A stretch of 64,000 nucleotides of DNA from Thiodiazotropha sp040506775 (GCA_040506775.1 JBEVWC010000020.1:1-64000), one strand, 5' to 3'; positions 51,179 to 60,864 are shown, numbered from the stretch's first letter. A program made the numbers and translations. Notes: generated by a model from the sequence alone, not told the origin.

Positions 51179-53161
51179 TTAAACCACCCGTTGCAACAGC
51201 AGGTTGCCGGACCCGTCCATGCGGCATTCCCAGCCCGGTTCCACCCACAGAGTGGCGGCCATTTCAGTGATCAATGCCGGACCGGACAGGGACTGACCGG
51301 CCGTCAGGCTGTCACGCGCATAGCGGGGCACGGCAGCGGTGACGCCAGGCAACTCGAGCCACTCCTGAACCTCACCAGGCTGCCCAGCCCGGAATTGGGG
51401 CAGGATCATGTCCGGCTGCGCACCCCGCAGGGCGACACGCAGATTCACCAGTTCCACCGGCGCCGCCATGCGATGACCATAGCGGGCCTGATGACGTTCG
51501 TGGAAATCCTGCTGTGCCTGCTTCGGGTTCTGCCACGGGACGTTGAGGGTATAGGACTGGCCAAGATAACGAAGATCCAGGGAGTAATCCCGCTCGATGG
51601 ATGCCATGGGGATGCCTTCTTGCTGCATTTCCAGCAGACCCTCTTCGGCAAGATGATCCAGTTGCGAGACAATCTCCCGCTCATTCCGCTCACCCAGCAG
51701 ACCCAGCCAGGTTCGCAGCAGTTGCCGGCCCGGCCGGGTGGCCAGCATACCCAGCGCCGAGAGGACGCCGGCGTTCACCGGCACCAGGGCCTGATGCAGT
51801 CCCAGGGCTCGGGCCAGGGCGCACACATGCAGGCCACCGGCGCCGCCGAAGGAGACCAGGGTATGGTTTCTCGGGTCGATGCCCCGTTGTACCGAGATCA
51901 CCCTCAGGGCATGGGTCATGTGTTCGTTGGCAACCCGTACAATGCCCTCCGCGGCCGCCTGCAGACTCAGACCCATCTGCTGCGCAAGCTGCCCCACAGC
52001 CATCTCGGCGGCTGTCCGGTCGAGGCTCATGCGACCGCCGAGAAAGGCATCCGGGCGCAACCGGCCCAGCACCAGATTGGCATCGGTGACGGTCGGCTCG
52101 AGGCCGCCCCGGCCATAACAGGCCGGCCCGGGATCCGCTCCGGCGGACTCCGGCCCCACCTGCAGCATGCCCCCGCCATCCAGGCGCGCGATGGAGCCAC
52201 CCCCTGCACCGATGGTGTGCATGTCCACCATGGGCACCGCCACCGGCCAGGGCCCGATCCGGCCTTCCCGGGTCAAACGGGGCTCCCCTTCGATCAGCGC
52301 CACATCGGTGGAGGTGCCCCCCATATCCAGGGTCAGGAGTTGATCGCGAGAGGAAGCGGAGGCCATGAACCCGGCCCCCACCAGTCCCCCGGCAGGTCCT
52401 GACAGGAGCATGCGTACCGCCTGGCGGGCGGCCTGCTGCGCGGCAATCGCCTCGCCGGAACTCTGCATCACAGCGATCCGGCTGCCGGGCAGCCCCTCTC
52501 GCAGACGCCGCAGATAACCGGCCACCAGTGGCCCGACCCAGCTGTTCAGCCAGGTCGCGATACCCCGTTCATACTCGCCGCTTGCCGGCAGCACCTCGGA
52601 GGAACGGGAGCAGAATACCGACTCGGGCATCAGCGCTTCGATGCGTCGCTCGTAACGGTCGTCCAGGTAACTGAACAAAAGGTTGATCGCCACTGCCTCG
52701 GGACGCTTTAGCGCAACCATCCGCGCGAGTGCTTCCAGATCAGCATCGGTCAGCGGCTCGACCGGCTCCCCATCCGCGCCCAGGCGCCCGCCGGTCTCGA
52801 TGCAGTCCCCGGCGGGCACTGGAGGCTCAACCGCTTCAGGCTGCAGGTTGTAGAGCTCCCGGCGTGCCTGGCGTCCCAGGGTCAACAGGTCACCCAGTCC
52901 CCGGTTGGTGATGTACAGGGTGCGCACCCCCTTGCCTTCCAAAGCGGCATTGGTGGCGACGGTGGAACCGTGAATCAAGACCAGTCGTGAAGGATCGAGA
53001 TCGAGTTCCCGAATGCCCTGGAGGATGGCCTGCTCCGGAGCCCGGGGGGTGGAGAGCACCTTGTGGGTCTGTAACCGGCCATCCTGGTAGAGGACAAAAT
53101 CAGTGAAGGTGCCGCCGGTGTCGACTCCAAGCAGGGCAATACGGGTGTGCTCTTGATTCAT
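51179..53161 (-). CDS. Hydantoinase/oxoprolinase A-type protein (HyuA)
   Basis: A 660-aa HyuA-family ATP-dependent amidohydrolase subunit. The actin-like ATPase entry GVDTGGTFTDFVLYQDGRL is near residue 12; LTLDMGGTSTDVALIEGEP, GAGGGSIARLDGGGMLQVGPESAGADPGPACYGRGG and FGGAGGLHVCALA (listed by core motif) follow. Such proteins act with HyuB on hydantoins, 5-oxoproline or acetone. No hyuB is adjacent, which is unusual. The start at 53161 (MNQEHTR) is chosen over a TTG 21 bases upstream; neither has a strong ribosome-binding site. Confidence 0.9.
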   Translation of the reverse strand: MNQEHTRIALLGVDTGGTFTDFVLYQDGRLQTHKVLSTPRAPEQAILQGIRELDLDPSRLVLIHGSTVATNAALEGKGVRTLYITNRGLGDLLTLGRQARRELYNLQPEAVEPPVPAGDCIETGGRLGADGEPVEPLTDADLEALARMVALKRPEAVAINLLFSYLDDRYERRIEALMPESVFCSRSSEVLPASGEYERGIATWLNSWVGPLVAGYLRRLREGLPGSRIAVMQSSGEAIAAQQAARQAVRMLLSGPAGGLVGAGFMASASSRDQLLTLDMGGTSTDVALIEGEPRLTREGRIGPWPVAVPMVDMHTIGAGGGSIARLDGGGMLQVGPESAGADPGPACYGRGGLEPTVTDANLVLGRLRPDAFLGGRMSLDRTAAEMAVGQLAQQMGLSLQAAAEGIVRVANEHMTHALRVISVQRGIDPRNHTLVSFGGAGGLHVCALARALGLHQALVPVNAGVLSALGMLATRPGRQLLRTWLGLLGERNEREIVSQLDHLAEEGLLEMQQEGIPMASIERDYSLDLRYLGQSYTLNVPWQNPKQAQQDFHERHQARYGHRMAAPVELVNLRVALRGAQPDMILPQFRAGQPGEVQEWLELPGVTAAVPRYARDSLTAGQSLSGPALITEMAATLWVEPGWECRMDGSGNLLLQRVV

Positions 53162-53450
53162 GCGTGCGTTGCGGGTCAGCAAAGTCGAAACAATTCAATC
53201 CGCCCGCATCGGTAGAAACAGGCGCAGGCCCTATTATGCGTGGATGGCGTCTTGGATACACGGTCCCGTTGAAAGAATCCGTATACGGGAATGACACTCA
53301 AGCGCCGGACCGACTGTCTCAGTATCCGGGGGTTTTGCATGCACCCATAAGGGTGGTATGTTGAGCGGCGCTTTTCATCCGCACCGGAGCACCGGGCTGG
53401 ACCCCGTATGGCACAGGAAGGCGACCCTTGGCGCCGAAGCATCCCAATTC

Positions 53451-54362
53451 ATGACAGAACTTCTGATCACCCGGCAACTCAGCCGCCAGTTTCCCCCACG
53501 CGAGGTCGTGCAGCCCCTCGACCTGAGCCTGGCCCGGGGTGACATACTCGGACTGCTGGGACCCAACGGCGCGGGTAAATCCACCATTCTGCGCATGATC
53601 AGCGGCGATCTGGCCCCCAGCAGAGGATCGATACATGTCTGCGGTTTCGACCTGGTGCGCCAGCCCAGGGCAGCGAAACGGCATATCGGCTACCTGCCGG
53701 AACGCCCGCCCCTGCACCCGGATCAGCGGGTGGACGAATTCCTCTACGACTGCGCCCGTCTGCGGGGCCTGAGCCGTTCCGCGGCCATCGGGGCCCGCGC
53801 CCGGTCCCGCCAGCAGTGCGATCTCAATGAGGTGGGACAACGCCTGATCCGCAAGCTCTCCAAAGGCTATCAGCAGCGGGTCGGGCTGGCCCAGGCGATC
53901 CTCCACGACCCGGAAGTGGTGATCCTGGATGAACCCACGGACGGTCTCGACCCGGCGCAGATCCGCCAGGTTCGCACCTTGATCGGTCAACTCGCCCGGG
54001 ACAAGGCGGTACTGCTCTCCAGCCACAACCTGGGGGAGATTCAGGCAGCCTGTAACCGGGTGGTGATCCTGCAGCAGGGCCGCTGTGTCTACCAGGGAGG
54101 CCTGACGCCCTCCGAACGGACGACTTACCGGCTGGTCCTGGAACAGAAGCTTGAGTCCTCCCTGATCGCGGAACTCCCCTCTCTGACATCCGTGGAGACC
54201 ATGGAACCCGGAGTCTACCGCCTGACCCTGGCGAACGGAAAACGCCCGTCCGAGGTGCTCACCGAGCTGGTCGCCCGGAACTGGGGGGTGAGTGAATTCG
54301 CCCCGGAGACCCACAACCTGGAGCAGATCTTCCTCCAGGCCACCACGGGGGACACGGCATGA
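53451..54362 (+). CDS. ABC transporter ATPase, Gld/CcmA-like
   Basis: A 303-aa ABC ATPase. Walker A GPNGAGKST is near residue 36, the signature LSKGYQQRVGLAQAI near 138, Walker B VVILDEPTDGLDP near 157, and the H-loop in LLSSHNLGEIQA. The C-terminal extension resembles GldA of gliding bacteria. The ATG at 53451 (MTELLITRQ) fits the family start; upstream frame is not protein-like. It overlaps the permease start by four bases and forms a unit with the permease and a GldG-like protein. Confidence 0.9.
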   Translation: MTELLITRQLSRQFPPREVVQPLDLSLARGDILGLLGPNGAGKSTILRMISGDLAPSRGSIHVCGFDLVRQPRAAKRHIGYLPERPPLHPDQRVDEFLYDCARLRGLSRSAAIGARARSRQQCDLNEVGQRLIRKLSKGYQQRVGLAQAILHDPEVVILDEPTDGLDPAQIRQVRTLIGQLARDKAVLLSSHNLGEIQAACNRVVILQQGRCVYQGGLTPSERTTYRLVLEQKLESSLIAELPSLTSVETMEPGVYRLTLANGKRPSEVLTELVARNWGVSEFAPETHNLEQIFLQATTGDTA

Positions 54363-55084
54363 GCCTCACCCTGGCGTGGATGGAATGGCGCCGCTTCATG
54401 CGCACCCCACTGGCCTGGATCGCCCTGGCGCTGACCCTGGCCCTGCTCAGCTGGAGCTTTCTCGGCGCCCTGGAGAGCTTCAACAAGCTGCCTGCGGCCA
54501 GCCGCCGCCTGGGGTTGACCCACCACCTGGGCCTGCAGCTCTATGGTCTGGCCTCGGTGCTGATGCTGATCATCACACCGATCCTCACCCTGCGTGCGTT
54601 CAGCGATCCGCTGCGCAATGGCAGCTACGCGCTGTTCAGCAGCGCACCCTTGAACAATGCGCAGATCCTCATCGGCAAATTCCTCGGGATCCTGCTCTAC
54701 CAGCTGTTGCTGGTGCTGTTGCCCCTGGGCCTGAGCCTGAGCCTGTGGAGCGGCACCCCCATTGACCCGGGTCTGCTGCTTTCAGCAACCCTGGGGCTGC
54801 TGCTGCTCAGCGCGGGTTTTTCCGCGATCGGGCTGGGCTTCTCCGCCCTCAGCGATCACCCTGGGGTCGCGGCTGCGGGCAGTTACGGCGTGCTGTTGCT
54901 GCTCTCACTGCTTGACCAGCACACCGAACGGGGCAGTTTTCTGCACTGGCTGGCCTGGCCCAGTCACTACCTGGACCTGCAGATGGGTCTGGTGCGACTC
55001 CATGACCTGGTCTACTTCCTGACCCTGGTCCTGTTCTTTCTCGCCTTCGCCTGGCAGCGCCTGGAAAGGAGACGCCAGGGATGA
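54359..55084 (+). CDS. ABC transporter permease, GldF-like
   Basis: A 241-aa integral membrane protein with about six helices (for example WIALALTLALLSWSFLGAL and GLLLSATLGLLLLSAGFSAIGLGF). It is of the ABC-2 type used with CcmA/GldA-like ATPases. ASVLMLIITPILTLRAFSDP and the NGSYALFSSAPLNNAQILIGKFLG stretch are typical of the GldF/NosY-like permeases. It overlaps both neighbours by four bases, showing tight co-translation. The exported or flipped substrate is unknown. Confidence 0.85.
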   Translation: MSLTLAWMEWRRFMRTPLAWIALALTLALLSWSFLGALESFNKLPAASRRLGLTHHLGLQLYGLASVLMLIITPILTLRAFSDPLRNGSYALFSSAPLNNAQILIGKFLGILLYQLLLVLLPLGLSLSLWSGTPIDPGLLLSATLGLLLLSAGFSAIGLGFSALSDHPGVAAAGSYGVLLLLSLLDQHTERGSFLHWLAWPSHYLDLQMGLVRLHDLVYFLTLVLFFLAFAWQRLERRRQG

Positions 55085-56415
55085 ACCAGACACTGGCGAA
55101 CCGTCTCAACACGCTCCTGTTCTACCTGCTGCTGCTGATCATCTGGATGCTCCTGGCCTGGCTCGGCAGCCGCTACGACCGGCAATGGGACTGGACCCGC
55201 CAGGGCAGTAACAGCCTCTCCCCCACCAGCGTGGAGATCCTCGCCCGCACCCCGGGACCACTGACCCTGACCGCCTATGTGCCGGAAACCCGCAGCCTGC
55301 GGGAGCGAATCCAGCGCTTCATTGCCCGCTACCAGTATCACAAACCGGACATCCGTCTGCAGTTCGTGGACCCCCTGCGCAACCCGGACGAGACCCGCCG
55401 GCTGGGCATCAGTCTCAGCGGGGAGATCCTGCTCGGTTACGATGAGCGGGAGGAACGGATCCAGCAACTCGACGAGGAGCATCTGAGCAACGCGATCCTG
55501 CGCCTGGGTCAGCGCAGCGAACGCTGGATCGTCGGCCTCACCGGACATGGTGAGCGGGACCTGCTCGGCCCGGCGAACCACGACCTGGGACGCTTTGGCG
55601 AACAGCTCGAGCAGCAGGGTTTCCGGGTCATCAGCCTCGACCTGGCAACCCTCCCTGAACTGCCGGAACGTACCGCCCTGCTGTTGATCGCCTCCCCCCA
55701 GCGGCCTCTTCTGAGCGGAGAACTGGAACGCCTGAAGGATTACCTGGCGCGGGGCGGCAACCTGTGGCTACTCAGCGATCCGGACAACCCGGTGGGAGCC
55801 AGCCTGGCTCACGACCTGGCGGGCGTCGATCAGCTGCCGGGTACCCTGGTGGATGCCAATGTGCGGGAACTGGGCATCGACAACCCGAGCATCGCCCTGG
55901 TGCCCCGCTACCCGGATCACGCGGCGACCCGGGGCTTCAACCTGCTGACCCTCTATCCCCAGGCCGCGGCACTCAACGCACCGGCATCGGCAGAGTGGCG
56001 GGTCACCCCACTGCTGCGCACCCTGGAGCGCAGCTGGAACGAAACCGGACCGCTCAGCGGGGAGATCGAACGCAATCCGGAGGCGGGTGAGCGACCCGGT
56101 CCCCTGAGTATCGGTCTGGCGCTGGTCCGGGATCTGGGGGGACGGGAGCAACGTTTGATGGTGATCGGCGACGGGGACTTCCTCTCCAACAGTTTCCTCG
56201 ACAATGCGGGCAACCGGGACCTGGGACTGGCCCTGAGCCGCTGGCTGGCGGGCGATGACACACGAATCGGCATCCCCGCGAGCGAGGCGGACGACCGGGA
56301 CCTGCAACTGTCCCGTAACGCCACCCTGATGATCAGCCTGGGACCGCTGATCGTGCTCCCCGCCCTGTTGCTGCTCCTGGGCGGATGGCTCGCCTGGCGG
56401 CGCAACCGGGCCTGA
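55081..56415 (+). CDS. GldG-like ABC-associated membrane protein
   Basis: A 444-aa protein with an N-terminal helix (LLFYLLLLIIWMLLAWLG), a large extracytoplasmic GldG/DUF-type domain and a C-terminal helix (MISLGPLIVLPALLLLLGGWLAW). The domain shows LTAYVPETRSLRERIQRFIARYQY, IVGLTGHGERDLLGP, LLLIASPQRPLLSGELERLKDYLARGGNLWLL (key GHGERD and LARGGNLWLL) as in the family of GldG and IFT52-like proteins. It forms a three-gene unit with the ABC ATPase and permease. Gliding is not implied; such systems are widespread in proteobacteria. Confidence 0.85.
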   Translation: MNQTLANRLNTLLFYLLLLIIWMLLAWLGSRYDRQWDWTRQGSNSLSPTSVEILARTPGPLTLTAYVPETRSLRERIQRFIARYQYHKPDIRLQFVDPLRNPDETRRLGISLSGEILLGYDEREERIQQLDEEHLSNAILRLGQRSERWIVGLTGHGERDLLGPANHDLGRFGEQLEQQGFRVISLDLATLPELPERTALLLIASPQRPLLSGELERLKDYLARGGNLWLLSDPDNPVGASLAHDLAGVDQLPGTLVDANVRELGIDNPSIALVPRYPDHAATRGFNLLTLYPQAAALNAPASAEWRVTPLLRTLERSWNETGPLSGEIERNPEAGERPGPLSIGLALVRDLGGREQRLMVIGDGDFLSNSFLDNAGNRDLGLALSRWLAGDDTRIGIPASEADDRDLQLSRNATLMISLGPLIVLPALLLLLGGWLAWRRNRA

Positions 56416-56809
56416 CAGGGACCTGGTGTCGTGTCCTGATCAGATCCGATATTATTCGGGAAAGTAGCGCTTCAATAGATTGAAGGGTGGATTCAGATAC
56501 GCTACCCGTCTTAAATGGATCGCGCGTCTATCGACGCGTTAGCATGCTCCGCGTGAGAATAACCGGTAAGCAAGATGTCCTCATCTGTAGCTTGATTCGC
56601 CTGGGCGATCTATCTCACCACGAAGGAACGACTCGAGCGTTCATCAAATTCTACCCTTCGTGTCCTTCGTGTCCTTCGTGGTAAAAAAATTTAACGCCAT
56701 CGGGAACACTTCATGTTGTCCGTTGGACCGAGGTTCCATACAGTAAGAATCAGAGCATCAATCCAGGATCGCTCTAAAATGTAGGATTTATTTAGGACAC
56801 AACACTAGC
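56416..56809. other. Intergenic gap with hairpin repeat, inside the Gld-type region
   Basis: No gene is supported. The gap separates the GldG-like gene from its usual DUF4340 partner and contains copy 2 of the CCTTCGTGT hairpin repeat. AT-rich sequence at 56690-56800 could include a promoter. Confidence 0.55.
56617..56682. repeat. Dispersed hairpin repeat, copy 2
   Basis: A short left arm ACCACGAAGGA (56617-56627) faces a right arm of CCTTCGTGT units ending GTGGT (56655-56682), followed by an A tract. The right arm matches 33586-33613 exactly. Confidence 0.75.
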
Positions 56810-57286
56810 ATGGGATACAAGGTAAACCTCGTCCTGATCTTGATCGCTGCACTCCTGGGCGCCCTGGTGTGGTGGTCACAACCCGCACCGACACCGCTGC
56901 TCAGCAACCTGGACCCGGCATCGGTGCAGCGCATCACGATCCAGCAACAGGGGGTTGAGCAACCCATACTGCTGAGCCGAAGTGGCAGTTCCTGGCGGGT
57001 TGACGGGCACCCCGCCGACGGCCACAGGGTGCAGCAGTTGCTAAGGCTGTTGCACACTCCCAGCCTGCACCGCTTCGAGGCGCCCGACGCGCGCCAGCCC
57101 TACGGCCTCGACCGGCCGACCTGGATTGTCGAGTTCGACTCTGACCGCTTCGAATTCGGCGCCACCGATCCAATCAACGGCTGGCGTTATGTCCTCTACC
57201 GGGGCACCGTGCACCTCATCGGGGACGGTTTCCGGCATCATCTCAGTGCACCGGCATACGCCTGGCGGGAGCCTCCCCATGCCTGA
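56810..57286 (+). CDS. DUF4340 domain protein (short form)
   Basis: A 158-aa protein with one N-terminal helix (VLILIAALLGALVWWSQ) and a DUF4340-type domain: PLLSNLDPASVQRITIQQQG, WRVDGHPADGHRVQQLLRLLH and YGLDRPTWIVEFDSDRFEFGATD. DUF4340 proteins accompany GldG-type ABC systems and are usually about twice this length, so only one domain is present here. The stop lies inside the mutM start (8-base overlap). Confidence 0.78.
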   Translation: MGYKVNLVLILIAALLGALVWWSQPAPTPLLSNLDPASVQRITIQQQGVEQPILLSRSGSSWRVDGHPADGHRVQQLLRLLHTPSLHRFEAPDARQPYGLDRPTWIVEFDSDRFEFGATDPINGWRYVLYRGTVHLIGDGFRHHLSAPAYAWREPPHA

Positions 57287-58094
57287 ACTGCCGGAGGTGG
57301 AAACCACCCGACGGGGCGTGGCCCCGCATCTGGAGGGCCGCAAGGTGACCCAGGTCCTGGTGCGGGAACCCCGCCTGCGCTGGCCGATCCCGCAGACTCT
57401 GGCGGAACAGCTCACCGGGCAAACGCTCCGGCAGGTTTCGAGACGCGGCAAATACCTCCTGTTCGGATTTCCCCGTGGGACCCTGATCGTGCATCTCGGC
57501 ATGTCCGGCAGTCTGCGCATCGTGACCCGCGACACCGCGCCGCAGAAACACGATCATTTCGACCTGCTGATGAGCGGTGGAAAATGCCTGCGGCTACGGG
57601 ATCCGCGCCGATTCGGCGCGGTATTGTGGACCGATGCCCCGCCGCAAGCGCATCCCCTGCTCGCTCACCTGGGACCGGAACCTCTGGACGAGGGTTTCGA
57701 CGGAGACTACCTGTATCAGCAGGGCCGGCACCGCAAGGTCAGCATCAAGCAGCTGATTATGGACAGTAAAATCGTGGTCGGAGTGGGCAACATCTACGCC
57801 AACGAATCCCTGTTCCGCGCGGGCATCCACCCGGCACGGGCGAGTAACCGCATCTCCGCCCCCCGTTACGAGAGACTCGTCGCCGAGATCAAGTCGGTAC
57901 TCCTGGCCGCAATCGTCCAGGGCGGCACCACCCTGAGGGATTTTCAGCGGGAGGACGGCCAACCCGGCTACTTCGCCCAGGAGTTGCAGGTCTACGGCAA
58001 GGCCGGCGAACCCTGCCCGGTGTGCGGAACAACCCTCAAAGGCACCACCCTGGGACAGCGTTCCACCACCCACTGCCCCCGCTGTCAACGTTGA
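57279..58094 (+). CDS. mutM: Formamidopyrimidine-DNA glycosylase
   Basis: MutM excises 8-oxoguanine and formamidopyrimidines. The 271-aa protein starts MPELPEVETTRRGV, with the catalytic Pro2 (after Met removal) and Glu3. It has DPRRFG in the middle, the helix-two-turn-helix GVGNIYANESLFRAGIHP, and the C-terminal zinc finger CPVCGTTL ... THCPRC. The ATG at 57279 overlaps the DUF4340 stop. Confidence 0.97.
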   Translation: MPELPEVETTRRGVAPHLEGRKVTQVLVREPRLRWPIPQTLAEQLTGQTLRQVSRRGKYLLFGFPRGTLIVHLGMSGSLRIVTRDTAPQKHDHFDLLMSGGKCLRLRDPRRFGAVLWTDAPPQAHPLLAHLGPEPLDEGFDGDYLYQQGRHRKVSIKQLIMDSKIVVGVGNIYANESLFRAGIHPARASNRISAPRYERLVAEIKSVLLAAIVQGGTTLRDFQREDGQPGYFAQELQVYGKAGEPCPVCGTTLKGTTLGQRSTTHCPRCQR

Positions 58095-58169
58095 CCCAAT
58101 GCGACATCACATTGATTTATTGGGTGCTCTCCACTAGCATGCGCTGGTTTTTGCGAAACGTGACTCCCC

Positions 58170-59138
58170 ATGGATATAACCCGGATTCGAGATCTCATTG
58201 CCGATGACATGGAGGCGGTCAACCGCCTGATCATCGAGCAGCTCAAGTCGGATGTGGTGCTGATCAACCAGATCGGCGCCTACATCGTGCACAGCGGGGG
58301 CAAGCGCCTGCGGCCGATGATCGTGCTGCTGGCCGCCCGGGCCTGCGGCTATGCCGAGCATCGGCACATCGACCTGGCCGCGATCATCGAATTCATCCAT
58401 ACCGCCACTCTACTGCATGACGACGTGGTCGACGGCTCCGATCTGCGTCGCAACCGGGAGACCGCCAACGCGGTATGGGGCAACGAGGCGAGCGTACTGG
58501 TGGGGGATTTTCTCTACTCCCGCTCCTTCGAAATGATGGTCTCGGTGGGCCGCATGCCGGTCATGGACATCCTCTCCCACGCCACCAACCGGATTGCGGA
58601 AGGGGAAGTCCTGCAACTGCTCAACGTGCACAACCCGGACGCCACGGAAGCCGAATACATGGAGGTCATCAAGCGTAAGACCGCCACCCTGTTCGAGGCC
58701 GGCGCCCGGCTTGGCGGGGTGATCGCCGATGCCCCGCAGAAGGTGCAGCAGGCATTGGCCGACTATGGCCTGCACCTTGGCATCGCGTTCCAGCTGGTCG
58801 ACGACGCCCTGGACTACCAGTCCGACAACCAGGAGATCGGCAAGAACATCGGCGACGATCTGGCCGAAGGCAAGCCCACCCTGCCGCTGATCGAATCCCT
58901 GAAAAAGGCCGACCCGCAACAGCGGGCCCGCCTCAGTGATATCATCGAAAACGGCGGTCTGGAAGAGATCGACTTCGTCATGCAGATGATCCGCGAGAGC
59001 GGCGCCATCGAATACACCAAGCGCCTTGCACGCGAGGAAGCGGAAGCGGCCAAGCAGGCGCTGGAAAATCTCCCGGAAGGACCTTACCGGGAAGCCTTGT
59101 TGGAACTCGCCGACTTCTCCGTCGCCCGAACCCATTGA
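58170..59138 (+). CDS. ispB: Octaprenyl (polyprenyl) diphosphate synthase
   Basis: IspB makes the long isoprenoid tail of ubiquinone. The 322-aa protein has the first Asp-rich motif LLHDDVVDGSDLRR near residue 85, GNEASVLVGDFLYSRSF, and the second Asp-rich motif QLVDDALDYQSD near 210. SGGKRLRPM near residue 43 binds IPP. Gene order ispB then a tRNA is common. The promoter for tRNA-Pro overlaps its 3' end. Confidence 0.95.
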   Translation: MDITRIRDLIADDMEAVNRLIIEQLKSDVVLINQIGAYIVHSGGKRLRPMIVLLAARACGYAEHRHIDLAAIIEFIHTATLLHDDVVDGSDLRRNRETANAVWGNEASVLVGDFLYSRSFEMMVSVGRMPVMDILSHATNRIAEGEVLQLLNVHNPDATEAEYMEVIKRKTATLFEAGARLGGVIADAPQKVQQALADYGLHLGIAFQLVDDALDYQSDNQEIGKNIGDDLAEGKPTLPLIESLKKADPQQRARLSDIIENGGLEEIDFVMQMIRESGAIEYTKRLAREEAEAAKQALENLPEGPYREALLELADFSVARTH

Positions 59139-59163
59139 ATCGGCCAGACGATTCCGATACTAT
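59135..59163 (+). promoter_or_regulatory. Promoter of tRNA-Pro
   Basis: -35 TTGAAT (59135-59140), 17-base spacer, -10 TACTAT (59158-59163), overlapping the ispB stop. Predicted start near 59170, about 38 bases before the mature tRNA. Confidence 0.6.
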
Positions 59164-59207
59164 TCACGGCTCGCTGCACCGGGCTCAGTTCCGGTCAGTC
59201 GACATTA

Positions 59208-59284
59208 CGGGGTGTAGCTCAGCCTGGTAGAGCACTGTCTTCGGGAGGCAGGGGCCGGAGGTTCGAATCCTCTCACCCCGACCA
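59208..59284 (+). tRNA. tRNA-Pro (anticodon CGG)
   Basis: A complete 77-base cloverleaf. The acceptor arm is CGGGGTG / CACCCCG and the D arm is GCTC...GAGC. The anticodon stem is CTGTC/GGCAG with loop TTCGGGA (anticodon CGG). The T arm is GGAGG-TTCGAAT-CCTCT, and CCA is encoded. Confidence 0.96.
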
Positions 59285-59781
59285 TTCACTGGTTGGGTCG
59301 ATGAGCTCTGCAACAACCGTATACTTCCCAGATACCCCCTGATCCGAACACACCACTCCGTCGTCCAGAAGCACCTCTCAACATCCTGTCGACTCTTCTC
59401 ACAATCGATCACGACAAAACCTCCTCACTCGCGATCCCTGTGTCACGCCTCTGAGTATTTCATATCCATGGAACAGCAGATTCCGACCACGATCGGATCA
59501 TCGATTCACGCACAAGCCATGGGTAAATTCGTATTCTACAAGCGGTACAGTAGTAAGAAGGTTGGCAAGCCTTATGCCTGGACACTCAGGATTCCTGAAT
59601 ACGAACTAAATGTTTCGGATTTTAATGCCTGTCGTGAATGACTATGGAAGTGATATCCATCGTTAGCTGACGCGCTGTGCTCCACAATCCTGCAATTCCC
59701 AGGTTAGCCGGCTTCATGTGTTGACCGGAACAGATATGACATAATCAATTTCGACGACATCGCCCCTCGAGCGAAACATGC
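59285..59781. other. Intergenic gap with one short open frame
   Basis: No recognised gene. A 57-codon plus-strand frame at 59468-59641 (MEQQIPTTIGSS..., containing MGKFVFYKRYSSKK) lacks a clear ribosome-binding site and family match; it could be a remnant. No hairpin with a T tract follows tRNA-Pro closely. Confidence 0.4.
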
Positions 59782-60864
59782 ATGATTACAACGAAAAGAA
59801 AACTCAGCTCGACTCACTGTGTCAACGCACTTGCCGACCTCATCAGTCTGGGTGATCAAAAACTGATTTCCAGTCGGTTGCTTGAAATGCTAACCGAGAT
59901 CGACGAGGGTAAAACCTACGCCTTGTACCAGGTACTCACCCATACACCGCAAATGACGATTGGCTTGGTCGCCTACACAACCCGTGACAAAATCGTCAGC
60001 ATAGATCAGCCAGAAGTAGAGACTCTGTCGAGCGACATGAGTGCGGCCGTCACAAAGTCCGTCAACTCCGGAAAGATCGAATATGTAGCACCCCATGACT
60101 CTTCGGGTGAAACCTGCATCATCTACCCAGCTCTCGATCAAAAAAAAGAAGCATTCGCCATCCTTTTGCAAAGAACCACTGAAGTCGATTTCGGATTGAA
60201 CAACCTGATTCTGGGATTCCTGAGAGTCTATTCAAACTTTTACCACACCCTCGATCAGGCGCGCCGGGACAAACTGACCGCATTGCTCAACCGGGAAACC
60301 CTGGAGCAGGAGATCTCCCAGGTCCTCACTCTGATCAATAAAAAGGCACCGGTCAACTCGGAAATCGAACCCTTTGTCGAACATAACAAAAGAAAGCAAA
60401 AACATGGCATGTCCTATTGGCTAGGGGTATTGGATATTGATCACTTCAAGTTGATCAATGACACCTTTGGCCATCTGTATGGTGATGAAATCCTCATCCT
60501 GGTCGCGCGACTGATGGAGAAGTGCGTGAGAAAATACGATCTGATCTTTCGATACGGCGGGGAGGAATTCGTAATCCTGATCAAGTCGGAGGATATCAAT
60601 GAGGCCAAATGCATATTCGATCGTATCCGCAAGGTCATCGAGCGCCACCAGTACGCCAAGGTCAAAAGAGTCACCGTGAGTATCGGGGTTACCCAAATCG
60701 AAAAACAAACCGGCCCATCAGAAGCCTTCAGCGAAGCGGACACCGCGCTCTACTTTGCCAAAAGCCATGGACGCAACCGGGTATGCATGTACAAAGAACT
60801 GATCAGGAAAAAGCTGATTAAATCAAAAGGCGAGATCGAACCCGGCGGCGTCAATTATTTTTGA
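59782..60864 (+). CDS. Diguanylate cyclase (GGEEF)
   Basis: A 360-aa protein that probably makes c-di-GMP. Residues about 20-155 form a GAF-like sensory part (LLEMLTEIDEGKTYALYQVL, ETCIIYPALDQKKEAFAILL). The GGDEF domain follows with DKLTALLNRETLE, DIDHFKLINDTFGHLYGDEIL and the active-site GGEEF at residues 259-263. An inhibitory I-site RKYD lies five residues before it. It has no membrane helix, so it is cytoplasmic. It is convergent with the GGDEF-EAL protein. Confidence 0.92.
   Translation: MITTKRKLSSTHCVNALADLISLGDQKLISSRLLEMLTEIDEGKTYALYQVLTHTPQMTIGLVAYTTRDKIVSIDQPEVETLSSDMSAAVTKSVNSGKIEYVAPHDSSGETCIIYPALDQKKEAFAILLQRTTEVDFGLNNLILGFLRVYSNFYHTLDQARRDKLTALLNRETLEQEISQVLTLINKKAPVNSEIEPFVEHNKRKQKHGMSYWLGVLDIDHFKLINDTFGHLYGDEILILVARLMEKCVRKYDLIFRYGGEEFVILIKSEDINEAKCIFDRIRKVIERHQYAKVKRVTVSIGVTQIEKQTGPSEAFSEADTALYFAKSHGRNRVCMYKELIRKKLIKSKGEIEPGGVNYF

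Noticed and set aside
51170..52402. 410-codon plus-strand frame opposite hyuA
   Set aside because: Composition (Gln, His, Gly-rich) is that of an antisense shadow; no ribosome-binding site or domain.
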